From positions 1-50,367 of the forward strand of contig CAKVBA010000018.1 of the NCBI GenBank assembly GCA_934725305.1: a stretch of 50,367 nucleotides of DNA, read 5' to 3'. Source of the stretch: an uncultured Parabacteroides sp. (lineage in GTDB: Bacteria; Bacteroidota; Bacteroidia; Bacteroidales; Tannerellaceae). The notes beneath the pieces are model-generated. The model did not search any database, was not told the origin of the DNA, and saw nothing but the letters and a program-made list of their open reading frames with translations. Shown here piece after piece: positions 17,563 to 26,845 of the stretch. Each line of letters opens with the position of its first letter. Position 1 is the first letter of the stretch. Made by a program: the position numbers and the translations under genes.

Positions 17563-19005
17563 CTATTTATTGCGTTTGGGAATAAAATTCAATACCACCT
17601 TTAAAAGCTCTTGCATTAATGAATCATTATGCAAAAAAAGAAAATAGAGGAAAGGAGCAATAACACATCCTGCAGTCAAACATATCCAATTATTTATACC
17701 AATAAGAGTCATAACGTAACCAGGAGTACAAGCCAAAACAGAAAGAGCAAGGTATTTCCAAATATCTTTTATCTGTGCTAAAAGCCCATAATTGAAAAAC
17801 TTACCGGTATAGTAAGAATCAAAAACAACGTTTATTTGTGTATAAATGACACGCGAGAAACAAATTGCCAATACCCCAAAAGGTACAGAGCTTAATAGCA
17901 CCAAAGTAGCCAATGACTTCTTGAAAAACTCCAATCTAAGAACTAAATCTGAGCGCCCCTTAACAAACATAAGATTCAAATTAACAGTATCTATATGATT
18001 GAATATAGCAGAAAACGTATACACCTGAAGAAAAATTATAGCTGTAGACCATTTGGTGGTCAAGATAATTTCTATTAATGGCTTACCTAATGACGCAAAT
18101 AAGATTCCAACGAAAAAGATTATCATTGAAAGAACCTTGATATACTTGCGATAGACATCAATCAAACGCTTATCATCGTCTTGTATTTTTGCTAAAATTG
18201 GAAATGTTACCTTCTGCATTATCATACCAACTGTATCAGCAGGAAATACAGCAAGACCTGTACCCTTATCGTATGCCCCCAAATCAGCAGGATTATAAAA
18301 TTTACCTATTATAAGAGGAGAAATACTTTGATAAATCTTATTAATCAGACTTGAACCAAGCAACTTACTACCATAAGCAAACATACTGTGAAATGATTCC
18401 TTTGAGAATTTTCTTTGTGGTATCCAACGACTCTCATACAATACACAAAACAAATTTATAGCACACCCTATTAGAGTTTGCGTGACAAGAGCCCAAATAC
18501 CCCACCCAGCATAAGCAAGAGCAACCCCTACAACGCCAGAACCAACACTGGAAATAAAGTTGCACTTTGCAAGTACCTTAAAGTTTAGATCTATCGTTAG
18601 ACGAGCTACTTGTATAGCAAGTATAGCATTTATAATTAAGCTCAACGACTGTACCCTTAAAACATCACACAATATAGGCATATTGTAGAATACAGCGACC
18701 CATGGCGATGCAAAAAAGAGCAATAAATAACATACTATAGCGATAGCAAAATTAAAATAGAATACAGTTGAATAATCGGATTCGGTGTGTTCCTTCTTGC
18801 GAATGAGCGCATTATTAAATCCACTATCAACAAAAACTTCACTAATAGTAATGAATACAGTTATCATGCTAACAGCTCCATAGTCCTCTGGACATAGCAA
18901 TCGAGCCATGATCATTCCTAGAATAAAACGAACACCCTGAATAGAAAATTTCTCAATAAAGCCCCATTTAGCTCCAGAAATTGTTGCTTGTTTTACTGAT
19001 TGCAT
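17563..19005 (-). CDS. wzx: Polysaccharide flippase (Wzx, MOP superfamily)
   Basis: This 480-residue protein has about twelve to fourteen membrane segments. The N-terminus SVKQATISGAKWGFIEKFSIQGVRFILGMIMARLL and the following EDYGAVSMITVFITISEVFVDSGFNNALIRK are typical of Bacteroidetes Wzx-like flippases (polysaccharide synthesis family). It moves undecaprenyl-linked repeat units across the inner membrane before Wzy polymerisation. It follows the nonulosonate genes by 140 bp and precedes the acyltransferase by 6 bp. It is the only flippase in the locus. Confidence 0.9.
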   Translation of the reverse strand: MQSVKQATISGAKWGFIEKFSIQGVRFILGMIMARLLCPEDYGAVSMITVFITISEVFVDSGFNNALIRKKEHTESDYSTVFYFNFAIAIVCYLLLFFASPWVAVFYNMPILCDVLRVQSLSLIINAILAIQVARLTIDLNFKVLAKCNFISSVGSGVVGVALAYAGWGIWALVTQTLIGCAINLFCVLYESRWIPQRKFSKESFHSMFAYGSKLLGSSLINKIYQSISPLIIGKFYNPADLGAYDKGTGLAVFPADTVGMIMQKVTFPILAKIQDDDKRLIDVYRKYIKVLSMIIFFVGILFASLGKPLIEIILTTKWSTAIIFLQVYTFSAIFNHIDTVNLNLMFVKGRSDLVLRLEFFKKSLATLVLLSSVPFGVLAICFSRVIYTQINVVFDSYYTGKFFNYGLLAQIKDIWKYLALSVLACTPGYVMTLIGINNWICLTAGCVIAPFLYFLFLHNDSLMQELLKVVLNFIPKRNK

Positions 19006-19145
19006 CTTATAATTTTTACAATTTATCTTATAAAGATATTAAATTTCAATTGTACTAACAATAATTCAATTACCCACCACTGCCTTACCTTGAGAGAACA
19101 GAACAACGTATCATTTTTCTTATTATCTTTTTATATTACCAGAAG

Positions 19146-20710
<1,565 letters not shown>

Positions 20711-20729
20711 AACTGTTTATTTTTAGAGT

Positions 20730-21482
20730 TTACTTTTTGTTTTGCATAATATTTCTCATCATAGATTGTTTTATTTCAGCATGAGAATCAAGGAAATCAA
20801 CAACATTCTTAAGAGTGAAATTTTCATCCTGTTCTTTTAAATCTGAATACACTTTAAGCGCATTAACTAGATCATCAGGTGTATCAATGGTCAAACGAAT
20901 ATCATCACGTCCTTCAAGAAAATCAGGACCTGATATCCACTCACATTTATACTCATTAGGATGAGTATATAAATGATAAGTAACATGCTCGTGAGCAGGC
21001 GTTCCTTTAGCAGTTGTTTCTGCAACACGCTTAAGAGCCGTCAATCGTACAAACTCCCCCCAAAAACCGAAATGAGTAAGGATAGATGGTTTCCCATTTA
21101 TACGAAATCCAATATAGTCTGCATCACTTGTCTTTGCTTTTTCAACAAGCAGGGTTACACCATGCCAATCCATGAAAGGATTATCAGAACAGATACGAAC
21201 TATACCATCAACATTATTAGCTTCGGCTGCTTTAATAAACCGGTCAAGCACATCGTTCTCAGAACCTCTAAACACAAGTTTTCCTTTTTTATGAAGGAAA
21301 GCTTCAAGCTGATCATTATTTTCATTCATAGAGGTGGCAACAATTACTTTTGTTCCTTCCACTTTTTCAAGATTTTCAAGGAGTGTTTCAAGAAGTGTTT
21401 TACCACCATAAAAAGGTTTCAATATTTTGCCAGGAAGACGAGTTGAACCCATTCTTGCCTGAACGATAATTCCTATATTCAT
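20730..21482 (-). CDS. SpsF/NeuA-like cytidylyltransferase (CMP-nonulosonate synthetase)
   Basis: This 250-residue GT-A-fold nucleotidyltransferase begins IGIIVQARMGSTRLPGKILKP, with the QARMGSTRLPGK nucleotide-binding loop. It also has VFRGSENDVLDRF, VRICSDNPFMDW (the metal-binding Asp loop) and a C-terminal DIRLTIDTPDDL block typical of the SpsF/CMP-KDO/NeuA group. It should activate the nonulosonic acid as its CMP derivative. It lies 20 bp upstream of the neuB-like gene and completes a three-gene pathway with the HAD phosphatase. Other SpsF-like proteins are of uncertain substrate, so the exact sugar is not proven. Confidence 0.82.
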   Translation of the reverse strand: MNIGIIVQARMGSTRLPGKILKPFYGGKTLLETLLENLEKVEGTKVIVATSMNENNDQLEAFLHKKGKLVFRGSENDVLDRFIKAAEANNVDGIVRICSDNPFMDWHGVTLLVEKAKTSDADYIGFRINGKPSILTHFGFWGEFVRLTALKRVAETTAKGTPAHEHVTYHLYTHPNEYKCEWISGPDFLEGRDDIRLTIDTPDDLVNALKVYSDLKEQDENFTLKNVVDFLDSHAEIKQSMMRNIMQNKK

Positions 21483-21531
21483 ATTTATTAATGTTGTTTA
21501 TTTTATTATATTATAAACTATACAGAAACTC

Positions 21532-21966
21532 CTATTTTTTATTTATTACCCTCGCAGGCACTCCTACCGCAGTTGAATTGCTCGGAATATCACTGATAAC
21601 AACTGCTCCCGCACCAATTTTTACATTGTCGCCAATCACAATATTACCTATTATTGTTGCCTTTGCACCTATATAACAATTGCATCCTATACGTGGAGCT
21701 CTTGCATCTTTAATATCGTCTCTTGCTCCAATTGTGACACCATGCTGGATATAAGTACCTTTGCCTATCTCTGCTTTTGGATTAATAACAATGCCAAAAC
21801 CCTTATGACATAAAAAAACACCTCTGAGATCAAGAACGTATGGTATATCACAATGATAAAACCAACCAATATAATTCTGAAGGATATTACAGAGTTTTAA
21901 TCTGATTTTACCCCCCCCCGAATATATTCTATATTGTAGTTGTATTAGTTTATTAAATCTATTCAT
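21532..21966 (-). CDS. Serine-acetyltransferase-like hexapeptide-repeat acetyltransferase
   Basis: This 144-residue left-handed beta-helix protein has hexapeptide turns from about residue 55: GIVINPKAEIGKGTYIQHGVTIGA (with the catalytic-type His), RIGCNCYIGAKATIIGNIVIGDNVKIGAGAVV and the closing AVGVPARVI. It is a CysE/WcaB-like O- or N-acetyltransferase of the short type common in capsule loci, not the full-length CysE. Codons 16-19 (S-G-G-G) lie in a run of nine G, in frame, so slippage would switch it off. It begins the nonulosonate block after a 1.4-kb gene-free stretch. Confidence 0.85.
   Translation of the reverse strand: MNRFNKLIQLQYRIYSGGGKIRLKLCNILQNYIGWFYHCDIPYVLDLRGVFLCHKGFGIVINPKAEIGKGTYIQHGVTIGARDDIKDARAPRIGCNCYIGAKATIIGNIVIGDNVKIGAGAVVISDIPSNSTAVGVPARVINKK
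21911..21919. repeat. C9/G9 homopolymer near the 5' end of the acetyltransferase
   Basis: There are nine C on the plus strand, within codons 16-19 of the hexapeptide acetyltransferase. The frame is intact. A one-base change would truncate nearly the whole protein. Confidence 0.85.
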
Positions 21967-22008
21967 TCAAAGAAAAATTATTGTTTTGTTCCATAAACAT
22001 TTCTGCTT

Positions 22009-22196
22009 TTAACCCAAATCGGTCATTAGAACGAAAAAAGTAAAACAGCTGAATATTTTTATTCTTTCCATCTCTTGTCAGCACTTCTTTTGGCATCTTG
22101 CTTCCGCCTGCGTTTCGACATAGCCCGCTATGCCTTCAACGCAGCCATTGCAATCTACTCAAAACAAGTACCAACAAGAATTGTAATCTAATGACC
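22009..22196 (+). repeat. MITE-like element, copy A
   Basis: About 186 bp, nearly identical (seven mismatches by eye) to the reverse complement of 39238-39439. It begins with AACCCAAATCGGTCATT. The right end keeps CTAATGACC but lacks the last bases of the terminal repeat. The interior holds CTGCGTT and AACGCAG around CATAGC/GCTATG, a nested hairpin. No transposase is encoded. Confidence 0.85.
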
Positions 22197-22268
22197 TGCG
22201 TAATCCGCTGTTATGCTTTATATGGGCTGTCAAAACGGTTGTTTTGATGCAGCCATTAAGGGTTTGTC

Positions 22269-22370
22269 AGAATTGATCAAATGCGGGGCGCTGAGGATGA
22301 GACCGACAGGAGTTACTGATGTAAGTGACTGAGGCCGCATTCCGAAAGCAACGCATCAGTTTGCAATTAG
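22269..22370 (+). repeat. Short dispersed repeat, second family (copy 1)
   Basis: It shares ordered blocks GGGCGCTGA, GACTgAGGCCG, TCCGAAAGCAACG and GACACACC with 46737-46795, with different spacer lengths. Non-coding, function unknown. Confidence 0.55.
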
Positions 22371-22416
22371 GACACACCGCCTTTTTATTGATATGTTATA
22401 GTAAGCCCCTCTGAAA

Positions 22417-22524
22417 CTACTCGATAAGTAGCCCCTCTCCCTGCTTACTAAGCAGGCCTTCGACTACTTAATAAGCAGATCAAGCTCTACTTACTAAGTA
22501 ATTTTCAACCTTTTCGATAAGCAG
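22417..22524 (+). repeat. Five-unit array of 15-bp palindromes, 23-24 bp period
   Basis: Imperfect palindromes of the form CTRCTTAMTAAGYAG start at 22417, 22441, 22464, 22487 and 22510, separated by 8-9 bp of unrelated sequence. The spacing is too short for CRISPR and resembles iterons or a protein-binding array. Confidence 0.75.
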
Positions 22525-22853
22525 TTTTTTGTCAAGATGGCCAAAGCAACTTGCGCCACACCACACACCTGCCAATAATCCCAATATTAACTGGATTGGT
22601 TTGTAGCCACGGTTGGATCCTTAAAGTGGAATACCACTTTGCATAACATGCTCTTCAAAATGGCATTTTTCAAGCATTTTGAAGAACAGGGAAAGACCAC
22701 CAAAAGGTGTTATTTCCTTATTTACGAACTTTAGGTCACAGTTTCGCATCGGAATATATACTTTTTTCGTGGTAAAGTTAGTAAATGTTTATGAATCAGG
22801 TTTATGCAAAGCTGTTTTCCTAATGGCGGTCATTAGAAATGACAAGAAGTTTT

Positions 22854-22876
22854 TTCTAATGTTCGATTTGGGTTAA
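22854..22876 (-). repeat. Solo end of the MITE-like element
   Basis: Contains CGATTTGGGTTAA, the reverse complement of the element's terminal repeat. GGCGGTCATTAGAA lies 29 bp upstream (22825-22838). Probably a remnant of another copy. Confidence 0.6.
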
Positions 22877-22912
22877 AAAAAAGCATCTAATGTGTCTATG
22901 TCTATTGTTAGC

Positions 22913-22971
22913 ACTCAATTTAGGGCATAGCCCTTTGTATAGGCACTTTTGCAAGTGCCTATATATTGAGT
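22913..22971 (+). other. Predicted three-way-junction structure
   Basis: ACTCAAT (22913) pairs with ATTGAGT (22965). It encloses a small hairpin GGGC-ATA-GCCC and a perfect 11-bp stem TATAGGCACTT with loop TTGC. This could be a structured RNA or a DNA recombination or recognition structure. Confidence 0.5.
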
Positions 22972-23352
22972 TTTATACGTTTCCTCGCCATGATATAACT
23001 AAAGCGAACTTTGCTCTATTCATTTGGCTTGACGGAAACGCTGTTAAAAATGTCACTTGTTTATTAACCATTTCATACATTTTCTTCACTCGACAATGCC
23101 AATTTGAATTTTGAGTTTTGAATGTTGAGTTATTCGCTGCTATGCATGCGATTGAGAGTTGTTCAATGTTGAATGGTTCCTTTGGCGATTTTGAATTATC
23201 TTTATTCCTATCGAAAAGTTCCAAATCTTCACTGCTGTACATATTTCTATATTTAAAGTTTAGCTACGAAGATACTTCTTTCTAATTTAAGCCCTAATTT
23301 GAGTGCTTACTGACATGATTTTATTTTCTAAATTAATCCATAATTTAAGTAC

Positions 23353-25113
23353 TTATGGTAGTGCTTCATACATCTTCTTAATTTCAGAAATCATACCTTT
23401 TATTGTATTATTTTCCAAGCGTGAATATAATGTCTGTCTCAAATCTATCTTGTTTTTATTGTTAGGATGAAGAGGATCATTGTAGATCAAGCCTAACAGG
23501 CTGAATGTTTCTGGCAGGACAATATTAAATGTCTCCACATAATTAATCTTATTTTCAGTTCCGAAGGATTCATCAAGGAAATATTTCTTTTGTTCTTCCG
23601 TTCCTAATTTTTGATAGCAATACTTTTCTATCATCTCACGAAGTGCCACACATACAGCCAATGAATCATATCTTTTACCTTTAAGATATTCTTCTGTCTG
23701 ATGAAGACAATATGCTTTAAATGTTGGAATATTATTCCAATTAGGATCTTTCATACCAATTACATCATCCATACTTCTAGAATAGTCAGGATGATAATGC
23801 AGCATATACTTCGATATTAAATCTGCTTTATCTTTATTTTGCGTTTCTAACTCATAGCGTTTTCTAACAACCTTCATCATGTTGTCATTTGCATTAGGAT
23901 ACTGTAATGGATTAAGGTAATACACTTTCATATCTCGAAATGCAAATGTTCGAAAATAAATAGGATTAATATGACTTAGGATTATTGGGTATATATTTTT
24001 CCCTTCATCTTTAAGGTCTTTGATAAATGTATTTACGTAATGTTGTGCTGCTACAAGATTAGCATCATCAAGATAGTCAAACACTTCGTCTATAACTAGT
24101 ATATTATCAGGTTTTGTAAAGGAATTCTTAGCTTTTTGGAGCATTCCCAACAAAATTAGAATGTCTCTTTCGCCATTAGATATTCTCTGAGCGTCACCTA
24201 TTCGTAGAATTAAATTATCATGATCTCTGTGTGGCTTTATATCTTTCCACGTCTTCTTTAATGAATCAAATAACTTTCTAGTACGATCTTCATTAATCTT
24301 ATAATTAGCAAGTTCTACACGACCCTTAAAATCTTGATTATTACGATAAACAAGAGTTACTAATCTTATAGCTTTAAGTAAAAGCTTAGTATCATTGTCA
24401 TTGTCACAAAAACGTCTTAGCACATTTTCTGCATATAGTATCGCAGGTATTTCTTCTAATACTTCTTTATTAATACTTTCCACTTTTAAGTGTCTATCCG
24501 CAACTGTGCCAGTATAAGTCTTTATCTGTTCTAATTGGTCATTAATTACCTTAGCTTGCTTTACTTTAATTTTGAGTTTGTTAAGGTCGCATGATGCCAT
24601 GAAGCGATTATTGCTCACCAATACATTTATTAAAGGTAAAAAACCTTGTGGTAAATCAGCCGTATCATATACCTCGTCAAAGTCATCTATAAGATTGACA
24701 TCATTAGGTTTTTCCCCTAACAATTCTATATCTGGAATAGTAATCTTTGCCTTCCCCATTAATACACCATTATTTTGTCCTGGAGAAGATACCCTCAAAC
24801 CATTATTGATTACAAAAACACCAAACTTTTTACTAACATTATTAACATTCTCATCTGCAATGTAGGTATTATTATCAGGCTCGTCTGTTGTTATAATAAG
24901 TTGTGGTTTGTTATTAACATTTCCATCATACGCATCATCCTTCTCTAATTTTAACCTCAATCTATTCAACCATTGAAAAGCGAAAGCAAATGAGGATTTC
25001 CCAGAACCATTTGGTGCAACTAGGATACTTGGTTTATTGGGAATCATGTCAAGAGTAATTGTTTTATCATGAATTCCTCGAACGTTTTTGATTTGTATGC
25101 TTTTGATTTGCAT
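23353..25113 (-). CDS. Orphan RecF/OLD-like ABC ATPase (AAA_15/AAA_21 type)
   Basis: This 586-residue ATPase has Walker A LVAPNGSGKSS (31-41), an ABC-signature-like RISNGERDILILLG (310-323), Walker B NILVIDEVFDYLDD (337-350) and a switch His in ILSHINP (381). The region between Walker A and the signature is partly helical, with no long coiled coil and no TOPRIM domain. About 190 C-terminal residues follow with no motif I can name. Stand-alone ATPases of this class are frequent in phage-defence loci, usually beside a nuclease or toxin that is not visible here. It lies 72 bp after capG on the same strand, with 1.4 kb of repeats after it. It is not a capsule enzyme. Confidence 0.75.
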   Translation of the reverse strand: MQIKSIQIKNVRGIHDKTITLDMIPNKPSILVAPNGSGKSSFAFAFQWLNRLRLKLEKDDAYDGNVNNKPQLIITTDEPDNNTYIADENVNNVSKKFGVFVINNGLRVSSPGQNNGVLMGKAKITIPDIELLGEKPNDVNLIDDFDEVYDTADLPQGFLPLINVLVSNNRFMASCDLNKLKIKVKQAKVINDQLEQIKTYTGTVADRHLKVESINKEVLEEIPAILYAENVLRRFCDNDNDTKLLLKAIRLVTLVYRNNQDFKGRVELANYKINEDRTRKLFDSLKKTWKDIKPHRDHDNLILRIGDAQRISNGERDILILLGMLQKAKNSFTKPDNILVIDEVFDYLDDANLVAAQHYVNTFIKDLKDEGKNIYPIILSHINPIYFRTFAFRDMKVYYLNPLQYPNANDNMMKVVRKRYELETQNKDKADLISKYMLHYHPDYSRSMDDVIGMKDPNWNNIPTFKAYCLHQTEEYLKGKRYDSLAVCVALREMIEKYCYQKLGTEEQKKYFLDESFGTENKINYVETFNIVLPETFSLLGLIYNDPLHPNNKNKIDLRQTLYSRLENNTIKGMISEIKKMYEALP

Positions 25114-25185
25114 GCTTATAATATTTAGTTCCCCACCGCAGTATTGCTCTGCACTATGCCGTCACTTGGATGGGGATTTTGTTTA

Positions 25186-26376
25186 TTAGAACTTCCTCCA
25201 AACCATCTTATTGACAATCCCGACATAGCTCTGCACTATCTTCACAACCTTCGTAGATACATTCTCATCCACATAATCAGGTACAGGAATACCATGCTGA
25301 CCGTCACGACAAAGTTCCACAGCAGTATCTACAGCCTGGAGCAATGACTTCTCGTCGATGCCGGCAATGATAAAGTCGCCCTTGTCTATCGCTTCCGGAC
25401 GCTCAGTAGAGGTACGAATACAAATAGCCGGGAAAGGAAGACCTACACTGGTGAAGAAGCTTGATTCTTCAGGGAGTGTTCCTGAGTCGCTGACTACGGC
25501 AAAGGCATTCATCTGAAGACAGTTGTAATCGTGGAAGCCAAGAGGTTCATGCTGGATGACTCGTTTATCAAGCTGAAAGCCTGAGGCTGCAAGACGATTG
25601 CGTGAACGAGGATGGCAACTATAGAGAATAGGCATATCATACTTTTCTGCCATCTTGTTGATGGCTGTGAAAAGGGAAAGGAAATTCTTCTCTGTGTCGA
25701 TATTCTCTTCACGGTGAGCAGACAACAAGATATACTTGCCTTTCTCCAAACCAAGTCGCTGATGAATATCACTTGTCTCTATTTCTGTGAGGTTATTATG
25801 AAGAACCTCAGCCATGGGTGAACCTGTCACGTAGGTACGCTCTTTAGGCAGACCACAATCTGCCAGATAGCGACGGGCATGTTCACTATACGCCATGTTC
25901 ACATCAGAGATGATGTCAACGATACGACGGTTGGTCTCTTCCGGCAGACATTCGTCCTTACAACGGTTTCCGGCCTCCATGTGGAAGATAGGAATATGCA
26001 GACGCTTGGCACCGATAACACTCAAGCAAGAGTTGGTATCGCCTAATACCAATACGGCATCGGGTTTTGTCTGCACAAAGAGTTTATAGGAACAGTTGAT
26101 GATGTTGCCACAGGTAGCACCCAGATCATCACCCACAGCATCCATATAAACTTCCGGTTCTGCAAGTTTCAGATCTCGGAAGAATATGCCGTTGAGGTTA
26201 TAGTCGTAGTTCTGACCTGTGTGGGCAAGAATTACGTCGAAATATTGGCGGCATTTGTTGATAACGGCGGCGAGACGGATAATCTCGGGACGTGTGCCGA
26301 CAACGATTATCAATTTCAATTTGCCATTGTCCTTGAACTTTATATCTGAATAGTCAAATTTAGGCTGCTTTTCCAT
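25186..26376 (-). CDS. capG: UDP-N-acetyl-L-fucosamine synthase / UDP-HexNAc 2-epimerase (CapG/FnlC, WecB family)
   Basis: This 396-residue WecB-family enzyme shows LIIVVGTRPEIIRLAAVI, HTGQNYDYNLN, VLGDTNSCLSV, FHMEAGNRCKDECLPEETNRRIVD and ILLSAHREENID, followed by SDSGTLPEESSFF. In the FnlABC/CapEFG pathway this enzyme performs the final C2 epimerisation that yields UDP-L-FucNAc. The order here is capE, capF, GxxExxY, capG, all on one strand, which supports the assignment over plain WecB or NeuC. A 50-bp spacer containing half of an inverted repeat separates it from the GxxExxY gene. Confidence 0.88.
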   Translation of the reverse strand: MEKQPKFDYSDIKFKDNGKLKLIIVVGTRPEIIRLAAVINKCRQYFDVILAHTGQNYDYNLNGIFFRDLKLAEPEVYMDAVGDDLGATCGNIINCSYKLFVQTKPDAVLVLGDTNSCLSVIGAKRLHIPIFHMEAGNRCKDECLPEETNRRIVDIISDVNMAYSEHARRYLADCGLPKERTYVTGSPMAEVLHNNLTEIETSDIHQRLGLEKGKYILLSAHREENIDTEKNFLSLFTAINKMAEKYDMPILYSCHPRSRNRLAASGFQLDKRVIQHEPLGFHDYNCLQMNAFAVVSDSGTLPEESSFFTSVGLPFPAICIRTSTERPEAIDKGDFIIAGIDEKSLLQAVDTAVELCRDGQHGIPVPDYVDENVSTKVVKIVQSYVGIVNKMVWRKF

Positions 26377-26398
26377 AAAACACTAATTTTATTTGTTT

Positions 26399-26825
26399 CG
26401 AACACAGATTTCTCAGATTAAACGGATTATCGAACTTTACGTTCCCATTCCAAACCATCGTAATGCCCAAAATTATAAAGTAAACCAAGTTTAAAACCGG
26501 TTGCTTTTAGATAATTATAGACCTGGCTTCTATGTGCATCATCCAAGTTAGCCACTGCTTTCAACTCCACGATAATGTCACCATAACAAACAAAGTCTGC
26601 CCTATAAGTTTGCCGCATTTCTTTTCCTTCATAATATATCTTCAGCTCTTTCTCTCTCTCGAAAGGAATGCCCCGTTTAACAAATTCAATCTCAAGAGCC
26701 TCTTGATAGACAGCTTCAAGGAAACCATGCCCCAATGTATTGTACACCTTCATTGCAGCACCATTTATTTTGTATGTTTCCTCTTTATAATAAAACATCT
26801 GTTCAATCTGTTAGATCAGTGTTCG
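26399..26825 (-). mobile_element. Inverted-repeat-bounded GxxExxY cassette
   Basis: The left arm (26399-26428) begins CGAACACAGATTTCTCAG. The right arm (26796-26825) ends ATCAGTGTTCG. They are inverted and related to the palindromes at 27403-27468 and 28141-28204. The GxxExxY gene uses an ATG in one arm and a TAA in the other, so the cassette holds exactly one ORF. It sits between capF and capG, genes that are adjacent in typical loci. Mobility is inferred from the structure only. Confidence 0.6.
26427..26798 (-). CDS. GxxExxY protein (PD-(D/E)XK-like fold)
   Basis: This 123-residue protein has the family motif in GHGFLEAVYQEAL (Gly25, Glu28, Tyr31). It also has a PD-(D/E)XK-like core, RADFVCYGDIIVELKAV (Asp68, Glu78, Lys80), ending in RSQVYNYLKATGFKLGLLYNFG. 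The family is widespread in Bacteroidetes, with no known function that I can name. The catalytic-looking residues are intact. Start and stop codons both fall inside repeat arms that resemble the gene-free palindromes nearby. It interrupts an otherwise standard capE-capF-capG set. Confidence 0.85.
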   Translation of the reverse strand: MFYYKEETYKINGAAMKVYNTLGHGFLEAVYQEALEIEFVKRGIPFEREKELKIYYEGKEMRQTYRADFVCYGDIIVELKAVANLDDAHRSQVYNYLKATGFKLGLLYNFGHYDGLEWERKVR

Positions 26826-26845
26826 TTTTTCTACTTCTGTGCTTG

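Larger units (their letters stand above)
21967..23352. other. Gene-free 1.4-kb stretch packed with repeats
   Basis: I see no convincing coding sequence here. The stretch contains a MITE-like element (22009-22196), a second repeat family (about 22269-22370), a 23-bp-period palindrome array (22417-22524), a lone copy of the MITE end (22854-22876), a three-way-junction-like structure (22913-22971) and an inverted pair (CGTTTCC at 22978, GGAAACG at 23034). It separates the orphan ATPase from the nonulosonate genes and may be a scar of repeated insertions. Confidence 0.6.

Noticed and set aside
22417..22524. Possible CRISPR array
   Set aside because: Repeats are 15 bp with 8-9 bp spacers, far too short, and no cas genes are present.
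22973..23242. An 89-codon minus-strand frame in the gene-free gap
   Set aside because: No recognised motif, low-complexity start and overlap with structured repeat DNA; I could not support it as a gene.
23353..25113. OLD-family nuclease
   Set aside because: The ATPase has no TOPRIM motif in its C-terminal part, so the nuclease half is not supported.
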